From assembly GCA_964017185.1 (NCBI GenBank), contig OZ024879.1, forward strand, positions 25,857,456 through 25,921,455: 64,000 bases of DNA, in the 5' to 3' direction. Made by a program: the position numbers and the translations under genes. This document shows, in pieces, positions 21,033 through 33,172 of this stretch. The notes beneath the pieces are model-generated. The model was not told the origin of the DNA. It ran no database searches and saw only the letters and a program-made list of their open reading frames with translations. The first letter of the stretch is position 1, and each line of letters begins with the position of its first letter. This stretch comes from Rugalucina vietnamica. Taxonomy: Eukaryota > Mollusca > Bivalvia > Lucinida > Lucinidae.

Positions 21033-21896
21033 ATGACAGAGACGAGAAATTTACGGGCACTTCCATTCTGACCCAGTGAAGATCAATTGTTGACAGGTAA
21101 AGCATGGGAGGAATGCCTTGAGGATATCGAGAGAGAGTTCAGGTATTTCCGAATCAGCAGCCCTGCGGACAGAAAAGATGGGATGATCATCTACGGAGGT
21201 AAGGAGATTGCCAGACTGGAGAAGAGTCTTTCAGACCCCGACGACCCCGACGGCCAGTTGAATGAATATGAGAAAATGCGCAAAAAGCTTAACGATTATT
21301 TCTCACCAAGACAGAATAAACATTATTCACGGTACATGTTTCTAAAGCTTAGACCATTTGCAGGGGAAGCTACAATTGCCTACGCAGCTAGGTTGAGGGA
21401 AAGAGCATACGACTGCGATTTTGGTGACACATTCGATGATAGGATTCTGGAGCACCTGATCCAGACTATAGAAAATAAGCATTTGATACAAAAATGCATA
21501 GCGAAATGCTGGAACCTGACACAGTTTCTATCAGAAGCAGCACAAATTGAGGATATATCCCTGCAAGTGCATGACATGAAAGATAATCCAGATGACCGAT
21601 ATATTGCCAGGGTACGCAGATCTCGTAAACAGAAAAGCTATCATAACTATCGTAGCAGCGACGAAGATGATGAAATAAGATGCAGATACTGTGGATATTG
21701 CAGAAAACATAGAAAGATCGAGGACTGCCCAGCATATGGACAGAAATGTCATAGTTGCCAAAAGCTAAATCATTTCGCTTCAGTATGTAAATCACAAAGA
21801 ATTACGGATGGCGCCTCAAATAAGAACAACAGTGTTAAGAGCACCAGTGAAAGCAAACGATTGCAAAAAAATTTTCGATACGGAAGATTCGGATAG
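21033..21896 (+). pseudogene. Gag-like protein of the LTR element, TGA at codon 13
   Basis: The natural start appears to be ATG at 21033 (MTETRNLRALPF), but codon 13 is TGA (21069-21071). After it the frame stays open: PSEDQLLTGKAWEECLEDIE, then a capsid-like helical region with NDYFSPRQNKHYSRYMFLKL and AYAARLRERAYDCDFG. The C-terminus has CRYCGYCRKH...CPAYGQ and a zinc knuckle CHSCQKLNHFASVC (C-x2-C-x4-H-x4-C) near residue 245. This is the Gag pattern of invertebrate Ty3/gypsy elements. Role in the family: RNA packaging into particles. The stop near the N-terminus would prevent a full product unless there is read-through or a downstream start. Confidence 0.85.
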
Positions 21897-22392
21897 CTCA
21901 GATGATGGTTCTGTTTCAAATTCTGCAGCACACATGTTGAGAATCAAAACAGTAAAAACTAACACAATATCTTCGGAGGAAGAAGAAACCAGTGCACGTT
22001 CTCTCCATCACGAGGGTTCAAATATCAGGGACCAACGCCAACAGTGCAAGAATCATATAGAGCTTATTCGACACGAAATACAGCGGCATACGAGAGAATT
22101 GGAAATGAAATTTGAGCAGAAATTGAATGCGTTAATTGATCAAATGAGTGCCGTAAGAAACGCACTCTTAAGTAGTGTTTCAAGATTTGATATCGCAAAT
22201 TTGCAGTTGAAAGATGGAATAGACGATGTTGAACAGAGTACGAGCCCAGTGAATGAGATGAATGGGCAACCACAGCGACATACAGAAAATAGCACATGCG
22301 CGAGAAACAATCTCACAGCTAATGTTCATAGCTGTGATAGCAGTAACGACGGCACGGGAAAAGACGACAGCGACTTAGAGGAGGAAGTCTAA
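21808..22392 (+). CDS. second ORF of the LTR element, acidic coiled-coil protein
   Basis: A 194-codon ORF starting MAPQIRTTVLRAPVKANDCK, in the +1 frame relative to gag and overlapping its last 89 nt. It has an acidic Ser/Asp/Glu stretch (DTEDSDSSDDGSVSNSAAHM), then a likely coiled coil (LIRHEIQRHTRELEMKFEQK followed by LNALIDQM), then a polar acidic tail ending DSDLEEEV. It has no protease or RT motif. The start resembles the linker found between Gag and Pol in related elements, so it may be a pol remnant or a captured/evolved accessory. Function unknown. Confidence 0.55.
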   Translation: MAPQIRTTVLRAPVKANDCKKIFDTEDSDSSDDGSVSNSAAHMLRIKTVKTNTISSEEEETSARSLHHEGSNIRDQRQQCKNHIELIRHEIQRHTRELEMKFEQKLNALIDQMSAVRNALLSSVSRFDIANLQLKDGIDDVEQSTSPVNEMNGQPQRHTENSTCARNNLTANVHSCDSSNDGTGKDDSDLEEEV

Positions 22393-22679
22393 CAACTCAG
22401 GTCAAGCCTTTTCGAAAAGGCAGAAGGAGAAGGCATACTAGAAAGTCCCATTTTTAATTAAGAGAACTCTGACTCTTAACATTCAGTGTGCATGGTTTCA
22501 TAGACCAATGTTTTATGATTTTCTGATTATTCATTCAAAACGCAACGTCGTTACCTTAAATTGAAATTATAAACGCGTGTTACTTTTAGCACATCATAGT
22601 CATATTATCAACTCGAATATTGCAGGCTTTTGTGTAGAAAATTATCAATCACAAACACTAATTGAAAACAAGGGAGATA
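22393..22679 (+). other. LTR element 3' non-coding segment
   Basis: Sequence between ORF2 stop and the 3' LTR, ending in the purine-rich candidate polypurine tract. No ORF. Confidence 0.6.
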
Positions 22680-22806
22680 TGTAATATCCGGTCTAACGTG
22701 ACGACGTTACGTATCGTACGTTGGTTACTTGGTTACGTTGGCTTTGTCATTCCGGTTCACACAGCATGTATTAAACTTGTAATTCGTAATTTGTCTAGTT
22801 ATTACA
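22680..22806 (+). repeat. 3' LTR, 127 bp
   Basis: Identical to the 5' LTR, implying recent insertion. Followed by the target duplication ATAAT. Confidence 0.92.
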
Positions 22807-23765
22807 ATAATCATGATAATTGGGGGGAACTCGTGCTGACTGATGTTCTCAAATCTATTGTTTGATTTTGGCAATCACAAATTAGGTGTGAAATATCGAT
22901 CATAAATTAAACGAGAGTTACCGTACGGTGACTCGGGCATAGATTGCCGGAAGCATATTGTCCGTTTATCACTCACTCGCCATATCTCCCCCTCCCCCCA
23001 GAAAAAAAAAAGTTAAAAAAAAAAGTTAAAAAAAAAAAAAAAAAAAAAATGCCGTCGCCCGCATTCGTTTTTGTTCAAATAAAAATTAAAATAAAAAACC
23101 TGATGAGAAACAATGGTATTATTTTTTTTTGCCTTACAATCATTTTATTGGCATCCATTGGTAGTTATTGTATGAAAAATAAGGATAATTTTGTTATTTG
23201 CTAGTTGCGTAAACCAGCCTACCCATTGATTTCAAGGCCACAATTATGCTGTTGGCAAAAAGTGTGGAGCACAAAACCAGGGCCAGTCTGTTTGAGCATT
23301 TAAGATAACTTCCAAAGTAACTTTGGTGGTTATTAGGTGGCTGGAGTTAGTGTTAAGTTTTGCGAAAAATCAAGAAACCAACTATTACTCATTCGCTACT
23401 GCTTTGCATTTGAGAAAACATGCATGTTTCTCTAAACTTTGCCGACAAACCACCATATGTTAATAAGTACTGGTTAGAAATCAGTGTATGTTGATTTTTG
23501 TCGCTTCTAAATGTTTCTGTTGTTATTTCACCTTCATTCATTGATGTTGACAAAGCCAGCTGATACAGGCAGAGCCATTGTTTATTTGTGCTCCATTGTC
23601 ATCATTTTCATTTCTTTTTAACTTTTCGCAATTGGAGAAGGATCAGACAATAAATTCATACATTTGGACAATCAAAACACTTAGATTACTATCTTTTAAA
23701 CAGGAACAGCCATGAAATACTTGCAGTCATTATACACATTGACCTTTGTTTACCTGTCAACACAA
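22807..23765 (+). other. DYRK4 intron with A-rich tracts
   Basis: A-rich tract with a repeated AAAAAGTT unit at about 23001-23049. No other feature recognised. Confidence 0.5.
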
Positions 23766-23984
23766 TTGAGCCGCCTCGTGGGAAAACCAACAATGTGGTT
23801 TCTGAACAGGTCCAACACAAACCGACCTGTACAAGCACAGAAAAGAGCTAGAAGCTTGAAATTTCGGATTTAAGAAGAAGAGGAATTGTACTATCCGTGT
23901 AGCAAAAACAAAGGCGCTGATCAGCTGATCTGCGCCTTTGTTTTCGCATATGCAGATTGTTGGTTTTCCCATGAGGCTGCTCAA
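23766..23984. mobile_element. palindromic MITE, TTGAGCC family, copy 1
   Basis: The termini TTGAGCCGCCTCGTGGGAAA and TTTTCCCATGAGGCTGCTCAA form an inverted repeat. The centre is a strong palindrome: AACAAAGGCGC, TGATCAGCTGATC, GCGCCTTTGTT. Further copies or fragments are at 24481-24638, 30788-31024, 45654-45820, 49876-50113 and 50317-50544. Non-coding. Confidence 0.85.
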
Positions 23985-24294
23985 TTGATTTAGACAAAAC
24001 CATGTTCAGTTTTGAATTAGCAACAAACAAAAAAGTAAGTAAAAAGTCCAGCATCCGGAACCACATTCTCCTTTTTTCGCTAAAACATACACTTAAAATA
24101 AACCCTGAAAACAAATGGAAAACTTACGCTGTTCTCTCCGCGATTTCAGCCAATATGATACGGTGCCACACGTGACCAGAAAGGCTGACATAAGATTCCA
24201 TTAATGGAGCCAATGGCTCCGATTGTGTAGTTTCTTCAGCGTGAACAAATAACCAGGTTAATTTTGAACAGGCAGTGATTTTGTTGTTGTCTAG

Positions 24295-24462
<168 letters not shown>

Positions 24463-24480
24463 TAAACAATACAAAACAAG

Positions 24481-24638
24481 TTGAGCCACGACATGAGAAA
24501 ACCAACAATGTCGTTACCAAACAGCTTTGACTCAAATCGGGCTGTGTAGCTACAGAAGATGGATAGAGGCTGGTGGAGATTTTGGATTTAGAAAGTTTTC
24601 GCATATGCAAAATGTTGGTTTTTTCATGACACAGCTCA
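24481..24638. mobile_element. palindromic MITE, TTGAGCC family, internally deleted copy
   Basis: Ends TTGAGCCACGACATGAGAAA and TTTTTCATGACACAGCTCA. The central AAAGGCGC palindrome is missing. It begins about 50 bp after the exon B2 donor. Confidence 0.7.
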
Positions 24639-24694
24639 GTTTATTTTGCTTTCCAACAATGTAAGCAATGATATGTACTGTAAACTAGAATATA

Positions 24695-25722
24695 CGAAGG
24701 GTGGCCCAGTAAATTGTGGACTGTGCTTGCTGTATAAAAACTATTTAATGCACAAGCTTTGAATTTACAAGTATATTACGTACACATGTGGGTGTGCACA
24801 CAAAATTTCAGAAAAATACACCGAAGAATAAAATCTCAGTACACAATACAAAACTACAAGTCATGCAGACCCTGCACACGCTGACGACGTCATCTACTGG
24901 TATGCGTCAATTTAATGTACTACATGTACTTACGGCTCACGCTTTATAGAGGTACGCTCTGTTGTGTGCAATACACAAGCGATGGTTGTATGAAATTTTT
25001 GAAACGTCACTGAACCATAAACTATGTAATGACCTGTTGAATTGCTTACATGAACCTCTCTCCGCCCCGAAAACATTTACACTGAAGATGCAGTTTCATC
25101 TGCGGAAAGTATGTTACGACGTTCATGAATGGTTTCTGTCCTGCTGTGTACTTTCTGTCCACCCATCTCTAAATCGACCATGCCATTTAAAAAAAGGGCT
25201 CCTCGAAATACCACTATTTATGTTGATGCTTTTCAAATGCTTGAATGAACCATTTGAGGCCATAACGGTCTGCACACAGAACTAGATTGCCTTTCGTCTC
25301 GCTTTCTCTTCCTCTAATGTCGCCATTTTCATTAGGTTGTAAGTTTAAAAGACAGCATTTAAATGTGTGCCATTTTCAAACAGATGATATGTTACAATCG
25401 AAATTTTCTCTGGTGATGTTAAAAGAATATTGTTATGAGCAGACAGCTCGTTTTGGCGCTAAAAACACTGAAATGGCTGAAAAATATTACTTTATTGAAC
25501 ACACAGAAGATTATTTAGATGTGTTTGTTTGGGCTGCGCTGGGTTCGCATACACTGACCTAATCAACCATGCACATTTTACAAGTTGTACATAAACTTAT
25601 ACTTTTATGCACCTCTTTTCACTGAATTTGAATTGCGGAAGGTATTTGAAAAGTTTAATGGCAATAGGGCGTCAAATAATGAAAATATCAACGAAGTACA
25701 CAATTTACCGTGCCACCCCTCG
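24695..25722. mobile_element. mariner-like TIR element flanked by TA
   Basis: Inverted termini CGAAGGGTGGCCCAGTAAAT and ATTTACCGTGCCACCCCTCG with TA on each side (24693-24694, 25723-25724). The TA target and GGGTGGCCCAGTAAAT-type ends suggest a Tc1/mariner-like element. Two ORFs of 107 and 91 codons (24962-25285, 25287-25562) lie inside, but I recognise no DDE motif, so they are not called as genes. Confidence 0.7.
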
Positions 25723-26003
25723 TACATGGAACTGTAAGACATTCAAAAGAAACAATGTGGGCCATATTTCAAGTAATGAATTCTTATCATTGACAAAGTG
25801 CTTTTTACTGCCTACTTCCTATTGTTTCTTACCACATTGACAATCAAAGACAAAAGTCTTCCTTGCTGGTGAAATTACGTACAAGTTTGAAATAGTACTG
25901 CATAATTTGTTTTCTATGTTTTGTAGAATTTTGAGGTGTTAGCGGTGTCAGTTTGCACTTGTAGTTGTTTGCTGTTTCAGACAAAAGAGAGAAAAACACC
26001 ATA

Positions 26004-29000
26004 TTTTTAGCTCACCTGAGCCGAAGGCTCACAGGTGAGCTTATAGTATACCCATGCTCCTCTGAAACAGCTTGGCCAATCAAAGCCAAACTTCATGTGG
26101 AGCATCCTTCGGAAGGGGGAACGAAAGTTTATATAAATGGTCCAGGTCACATGACCAAGATGGCCGCCATGGCTGTAAATAGCAAAAACCTTTAAAAATC
26201 TTCTTCTCCAGAACCAGTGGACCGATTTCCACGAAACTTGGTATGTAGCATCAGGGACGCGGGTCCATCATAGTTTATATAAATCATGACCCTGGGATGA
26301 CCTTGACCTATTTTACGGCAAGGTCAACTTAGGTCGCCAATGCATTTGAATGGGAAAAAATCGTAAAATGCTATTTAATGGGTAAAACTTACTGGGAATA
26401 GGCAAATGGACAGAAGATTAATGTTAATGGAAAATTTTAGCCCCTTGGGGGTTGTCTGCCCCTGCCCCGGGGCTATATACATGTATATGACCATAATATC
26501 CAAACATCTTCTCTGAAACCGCTAGTCCAATTGAAGCCAAACTTCATGTGGAGCAACCTTGGGAAAGGGAAATGAAAGTTTATATAAATGGTCAAGGTCA
26601 CATGACCATGATGGCCGCCATGGCTATAAATAGCAAAAACGTTTAAAAATCTTCTTCTTCAGAACCAGAAGGCCTATGATTTTGAAACTTGGTGTGAAGC
26701 ATCTGGGAATGGAGCTCTGCAAAGTTTATATAAATCATGACCCTGGGATGACCTTGACCTATTTTACAGCAAGGTCAACTTAGGTCTCCCATGCATTGGA
26801 ATGGGAAAAAATAGGAAAATGTAATTAAATGGCAGAAAACTTGCTAGAAATGAGCAAATGGACAGAAGATTTATGTTTAAGAAAATATTTTGGGCCCAGG
26901 GGGTTGTCTGCCCCTGCCCCGGGGCTATATACATGTATATGACCATAATATTCAAACAGCTTCTTCTCTGAAACCGCTAGGCCAATCAAAGCCAAACTTT
27001 TTGTGGAGCATCCTAAGGAAGAGGGAATGAAAGTTTATATAAATGGTCAAGGTCACATGACTAAGATGGCCGCCATGGCTATAAATAGCAAAAACGTTTA
27101 AAAATCTTCTTCTTCAGAACCAGAAGGCCTATGATTTTGAAACTTGGTATGAAGCATCTGGGAATGGAGCTCTACAAAGTTTATATAAATCATGACCCTG
27201 GGATGACCTTGACCTATTTTACGGCAAGGTCAACTTAGGTCTCCCATGCATTGGAATGGGAAAAAATAGGAAAATGTAATTAAATGGCAGAAAACTTGCT
27301 AGAAATAAGCAAATGGACAGAAGATTTATGTTTAAGAAAATATTTTGGGCCCAGGGTGTTGTCTGCCCCTGCCCCGGGGCTATATACATGTATATGACCA
27401 TAATATTGAAACATCTTCTTCTCTGAAATCATTAAGCCAATCAAAGCCAAACTTTTTGTGGAGCATCCTTAGGAAGAGGGAATGAAAGTTTATATAAATG
27501 GTCAAGGTCACATGACCAAGATGGCCGCCATGGCTATAAATAGCAAAAATGTTTAAAAATCTTCTTCTTCAGAATCAGAAGGCCTATGATTTTGAAACTT
27601 GGTATGAAGCATCTGGGAATGGAGCTCTACAAAGTTTATATAAATCATGACCCTGGGATGACCTTGACCTATTTTACGGTAAGGTCAACTTAGGTCGCTC
27701 ATGCATTTGAATGGGAAAAAAATAGGAAAATGTCATGTAATGACAGAAAACTTGCTAGGAATGAGCAAATGGACAGAAGATTTATGCTTATGAAAATATT
27801 TTAGACCCTGGGGGTTGTCTGCCCCTGCCCCAGAGCTATATACATGTAGATGACCATAATATTCAAACAGCTTTTTTTAGCTCACCTGAGCCGTCAGGCT
27901 CACAAGGTGAGCTTATAGTATACCCATGCTCCGTCGTCCGTCCGTCGTCCACCATTTTCAAAGATCTTCTCCTCTGAAACCGCTTGGCCAATCAAAGCCA
28001 AATTTTACATGAAGCATCTATGGGAAGGGGGAACCAATGTATATATAAATAATCCAGGTCACATGACCAAGATGGCCGCCATGCCCATATATGATAAAAA
28101 CCCTTCAAAAATCTTCTTCTCCGGAACCACTGGACCGATTTCAACCAAACTTGGCATGAAGCATTAATGGCTCAAGCACTACAATGTGTATATAAATCAT
28201 GACCCTATGATGACCTTGACCTATTTTACGGCAAGGTCAACATAGGTCGCGAATGCATTTGAATGGGAAAAATTGTTAAATTGTCATTTAAAGCAAAAAT
28301 CTTGCAGAAAATGAGCAGTAGGACTGAATATTAATGATTCTGAAAAAAATTGGGCACCAGGGGCTCATCCGCCCCCACCCCGGGGCAATATACATGTATA
28401 TCTCCATAATATTCAAACATCTTCTCCTCTGAAACCGCTTGGCCAATCAAAGCGAAATTTTATGTGAAGCATCAATAGGAAGGGGTAACAAATATGTATA
28501 TAAAAAATCCAGGTCTAATGACCAAGATGGCCGCCATGCCCATATATGGTAAAAACCGTTCAAAAATCTTCTTCTCCAGAACCGGTTGACCGATTTCAAC
28601 GAAACTTGGCACGAAGCATCGATGGCTCAAGCACTACAATGTGTATATAAATCATGACCCTGTGATGACCTTGACCTATTTTACGGGAAGGTCAACATAG
28701 GTCACCAATGCATTTGAATGGGGAAAACTTTTAAAATGTCATTTAAAGTGAAAGTCTTGCAGGAAATGGGCAGTAGGACTGGATATTAATGATTCTGAAA
28801 AAAATTGGACCCCAGGGGCTCATGTGCCCCCACCCCGGGGCAATATACATGTATATTTCCATAATATTCAAACGTCTTCTCCTCTGAAACCGCTTGGCCA
28901 AACAAAGCCAAATTTTAAGTGAAGCATCTATAGAATGGGGGAATCAATGTGTATATAAATAATCTAGGTCACATGACCAAGATGGCCGCCATGCCCATAT

Positions 29001-29884
29001 ATGGTAAAAACCCATCAAAAATCATCTTCTCTGAAACCAATAGACTGATTTCAAGGAAACTTGGCGTGAGGCATCGATGGCTAAAGTACTCCAATGTATA
29101 TATAAATCATGACCCTGTGATGACCTTGACCAAGTTTATGGCAAGGTCAACATAGGTTGCCTGTGCATCTGAATTGGGAAAACTGTTAAAATGTCATTTG
29201 AAGGAAAAAGCCAACAGGAAATTGGCAAATGGACAGAATATTGAAGATTCTGAAAAAAGAAAATGGCCCAAGGGCTTATCTGCCCCTGCACTGGAGTTAA
29301 ATACCATAATATTCAAACATGTTTATTGGTATATGCAGCTGATCTCAGGTGAGCGTTTACAGGACCATTGGTCCTCTGGTCTTAGAAACTGCTTAGCCAA
29401 TCAAAGCCAAACTTTATGTGCAGCGTCCTTAGGAAAAGGAAATGAAAGTTTATATAAATGGTCAAGGTCACATGACCAAGATGGCCACCATGGCTATAAA
29501 TAGCAATTTTTTTTTTTTAAATCTTCTTCTTCAGAACCAGAAGGCCTATGATTTTGAAACTTGGCATGAAGCATTAAGGAACGGAGGTCTACAAAATTTG
29601 TATAAATCATGACACTGGGATGACCTTGACCTATTTCACGGCAAGGTCAACTTAGATCGCCCATGCATTTGAATTGAGAAAATTGTTAAAATGTCTTTTG
29701 AAGGACAAAACTTGCAGTTAATTGGCAAATGGACTGAATTTTTATGATTTGAAAAAGACATTGACTCCAGACCCTGCCCTAGGGTTATATACATGTATTG
29801 TACCATTCTAGTCTAACAAGTTTATTGGTACATGTATATATCTCAGGTCTCAGGTGAGCGTTTACAGGACCATTGGTCCTCTGG
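26004..29884 (+). mobile_element. cluster of Helitron-like elements (two 5' ends, two 3' ends)
   Basis: 5' ends TTTTTAGCTCACCTGAGCC occur at 26004 and 27872. 3' ends with ACCATTGGTCCTCTGG followed by T occur at 29379 and 29884. Inside, modules of about 455 bp repeat at about 26040, 26500, 26950 and 27410, and again after 27877. Each carries CACATGACCAAGATGGCCGC, TGACCTTGACCTATTTTACG, CCCCTGCCCCGGGGC and ATATACATGTATATGACC. The arrangement implies one element inserted next to or inside another, plus tandem duplication of the 3' part. No protein-coding signal. Confidence 0.75.
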
Positions 29885-30149
29885 TTTTTAAAGTTTTAAA
29901 GAAAATAATTAGAGAATTCAACTGTTTTAGGATATACCAGTAGACACTGTAAAATCCCATCTACTTTGTTACCTGGTTCTTGATTATAATTGCTTTGTAA
30001 AAAGAGAAGATAAGTTTTAAAATACAATTTTGATTAATATTTAAACCCACAAAATTGACTTGAAAAACTTGTATTTTTTCACTTTGGGAACTCATTTATG
30101 GCGATTGAGTGTATATTAACTATGACTGTATGTTTTGTCTGTGTCACAG

Positions 30150-30290
30150 GTTCCATCACCAAGCCCTGGTGGAAGTGAAAATCTTGGATGCCCTACGGAG
30201 GAAAGACAAGGATAATCAGTTCAATATCATACACATGGGAGAGTACTTCTACTTCAGAAACCACTTGTGCATTACTTTTGAACTCATGGG
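30150..30290 (+). CDS. DYRK4: DYRK4 exon C: helix C to hinge
   Basis: Acceptor GTGTCACAG, donor ATGGG|GTTAGT. 141 nt, phase 2 in and phase 2 out. It reads [20 protein letters not shown], then [20 protein letters not shown] and ITFELMG. The Glu of VEVKIL is the likely helix-C glutamate that pairs with the catalytic lysine. Phe in TFEL is at the gatekeeper position. The exon ends at the hinge, which exon D completes with MNLYELIKK. Confidence 0.95.
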
Positions 30291-30787
30291 GTTAGTACAT
30301 GTATATACAACAAGTTAAACTTTCACAGCTGTGTCTGGAGCGGGATCTTGCAGGTGTGACAGGTGATTTTATTTGTCTGGAGTTACTCCAGTTTTCACCT
30401 CACAAACTGATGAGCTAAAATAATCCTGGGAGGTTTAAATCTAAATAATAAAATTATAGCCACAAATGCTTAGAAAAACAGTTGAAGGACACTAAAGTTA
30501 TGTTGATAATATTACAAGGGAGACCATTCATTTTCCAACCTATTACTTTATACAACCATGCAAGATTAGCAATTCAGGTACTCCTGGCATCACAGTAACA
30601 GTCAAGATGACTGCCTTGGACATTTTTATGATGGATATGTTCATTAATGTTATTTTATCATTTAATTTATTATTTTGAAATATAATTTTCTAATTTTTTA
30701 ATCAATCAAATTTTCAGAGTCCGTTATTATATCTGTGTGTGATTGTGATCGCATTTACATGATTTTTCTCTATCATTGACTTCACAT

Positions 30788-31024
30788 TTGAGCCACCCCA
30801 TGGGAAAACAAATAATCTGCATAGGTGAAAACAAAGACGCAGATCAGCATCGCGGTAACCGCGAAGCTGATCAGCGCCTTTGTTTTCGCTACTCGGATAG
30901 TACAATTCTTCCTATACTTAACTTCGAAATTTCAAGCTTCTAGCCTGCTTCTGTAGCTGTACAGCCCGGTTTGTGTTGGATCTGTTCGGAAACCACAATG
31001 TTGGTTTTCCCACAAGGTGGCTCA
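30788..31024. mobile_element. palindromic MITE, TTGAGCC family, full copy
   Basis: Ends TTGAGCCACCCCATGGGAAA and TTTTCCCACAAGGTGGCTCA. Central palindrome CAGATCAGC...GCGGTAACCGC...GCTGATCAGCGCC and flanking AAAACAAAG/CTTTGTTTT. Non-coding. Confidence 0.85.
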
Positions 31025-31052
31025 TATATTTGTATGCCCTTGCTTGGCCCAA

Positions 31053-33159
31053 GGAGTTTCTATACCTGGAGTTCGTGCTTCATTATCAGCTTATTTAGCA
31101 CATTTAGTCACATGCTGTGAGCGCAATGCAAGTCAACGGAAAACATCTAATCTGAAGGGTTATTATCATCTAATTAACAATTCCTTTGAACACCATGTCC
31201 GGCACCGCCTCCAACAGTGAAAATGGATAAAATCGCTACTTCAGTTTTATAACAGAAAATTACAGACGTAAATGCGCACTTGTCACAGCACAATGACACT
31301 TGCAATAAATTATGCGCACTTGATTATCATTGAAAGTAGATATATAGCTCTACACGATAATTAAGAAATTATTACCGAACAGGTGCCAGTAATCTTTTGA
31401 TCGCTGAAATAAGTAAGTTGTTTATTTTATTTGCATCATCAAATTTATTTAATTCCTAATTTACAAAATGTTCCGAAGGTTTCCTAAATTTTAAAACCAT
31501 ATGTTAAAAATGGAAATTTTCTCAGCTTTCGTGTAAGCTAAGCAGCAATATGTCCAAAATTATCCGAAAGTGTGTTTTGAAGGGTAAAAAGAAAAGCACT
31601 AGGGTATGCTTGGTGTTTTCCTATGAGAGCGATTCTAAAGCGCATTACAATATTTAAGTCTACATTTCAAATCTTCATTGTTTTTCGCATCAGCAACTTA
31701 CGTAAATGGGGATAGATCTAACTGTATTCATTTTAATATTAAATAAGTTTTTATTTTGAAACTAATGGAATTTAAAATTCCAGTATCAAAGATATTTGTG
31801 CTGTGCCAAGACAACAATTTAAAGCTCATTACAGCTTGCCCATGCTCTTCGATGCATATGCTACAGTATTTCGTACATGTTTACCTAACAGGCAAGACAA
31901 GTAAAAGTAGGCAATGATCAGGAAATTACACATTCAGAAAGAAATTCCCACTCCAAAAACCGAGGCGGGGAAAAAAAAACTAAATCAAAACTTATACGGA
32001 GAAAACATATCGTAAGCCGGAGAAAAACATATCGTAAGCCGAGTGAAGGAATACATTGTCAGCAATTTTTGTTACATAGTCAAATCTTAAATAATCTCAT
32101 TTCGCTCTATTCGGGTTCTTAACAAAACATGCAAACATATAAAAAAAAGACCCTGTGAAGTGGTTCTAATGAGTACCCTCAATCTATGTTTTGAGAAAAT
32201 TTGAGAAAAAAAATGTTTCAAATTTTAAGATATCATTTTTTCGAATGAAATTTTCATTTTTTTACCGATGAAAAAATCTCAATATATTGCATGGTTTTCG
32301 GAATGAAAAGTTGTTTGTTCCACTTCTCCTTCCCCCACCTCCACATACAAAAAGTATCATTGATATTAATCGTGTGTCGAGGTGAACATATGTTTATGTT
32401 TAGATCTTCCGTACAAGATTTTAGCCTTTGGATGAGGTATAGTCGGAAAGTTCCCGGTCCAAATGATGAAACTTTTGAAATAACAAAGCCAATCCGTTTT
32501 CTTTAATTTGCGGATAAATTTAGTAAACTTTTGCAAGAATTATTTAAAAAATGTCGATTGACATACGGCATTTAGAAGGGTACGGAGCACAAGTTTGAAA
32601 AATCTCTCATTCAGATGTTTTTGATGTTTTGAAACTTTGTCAGCACTGTCATTAAACGGCGCCACGATGTGGATTTTTTGATGATGTCATATTAACATTT
32701 GTTTTGATAAGTACAAAGAATCAGCTTCGTAACATGAAATTTAGAATTTTGACATCTTTTCTAAGACAAAGGCATGGATAACTTTTCGAGCGTAAAACGC
32801 CGACGTTGTTGAAACGTACGGAGCAGCGCGCGGTAGTCAAGCATCATATAAGAGCAGTTGAGACCCCTACAAACACTTAGAAATTTGTGAAACATATGGA
32901 CAGTGTATAGAAAATGTTTAGTTAATTTACTCGTGAATACTATATTATAAGAATTAAAAAAAAAAAAATCTTGTGCACACATTGAAAGATAACCTGTAGT
33001 TATTTCCATGCTGTTATCTGCTAGCATTGAGGCCGTGTTCATCCTGGGTACATAATTAGGTGTTAATTTATTATGGTACTTGACTTATTAAAAGGTGTCG
33101 CGGTGCCGGACATGGAACCTTTGATGTGGGGAAGCACAAACTCCAGGTATAGAAACTCC
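31053..33159. mobile_element. 2.1-kb non-coding TIR element with a 13-bp flanking duplication
   Basis: Terminal inverted repeats of 29 bp (28 matching) begin GGAGTTTCTATACCTGGAGT. A second inverted block, CATGTCCGGCACCGC, follows further in on each side (about 31196-31210 and 33092-33113). TTGCTTGGCCCAA is found immediately outside both ends (31040-31052, 33160-33172). A diverged copy of a repeat shared with 14870-15015 is at 31895-32045. No transposase ORF. Confidence 0.85.
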
Positions 33160-33172
33160 TTGCTTGGCCCAA

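Larger units (their letters stand above)
20758..22806 (+). mobile_element. 2.05-kb LTR retrotransposon with gag-type ORF and no pol
   Basis: Identical 127-bp LTRs (20758-20884 and 22680-22806) begin TGTAATATCC and end GTTATTACA. ATAAT lies directly outside both ends (20753-20757 and 22807-22811), a 5-bp duplication. A primer-binding-site-like TTGGCGACGAGGATT follows the 5' LTR, and a purine-rich AAAACAAGGGAGAT precedes the 3' LTR. Between them are only a gag-type ORF and a second small ORF. There is no protease, RT, RNase H or integrase, so it must be mobilised in trans if at all. Confidence 0.92.

Noticed and set aside
24962-25562. Two adjacent ORFs as a mariner transposase
   Set aside because: They lie inside a TA-flanked TIR element, but I could not find a DDE/DDD motif or helix-turn-helix on either strand.
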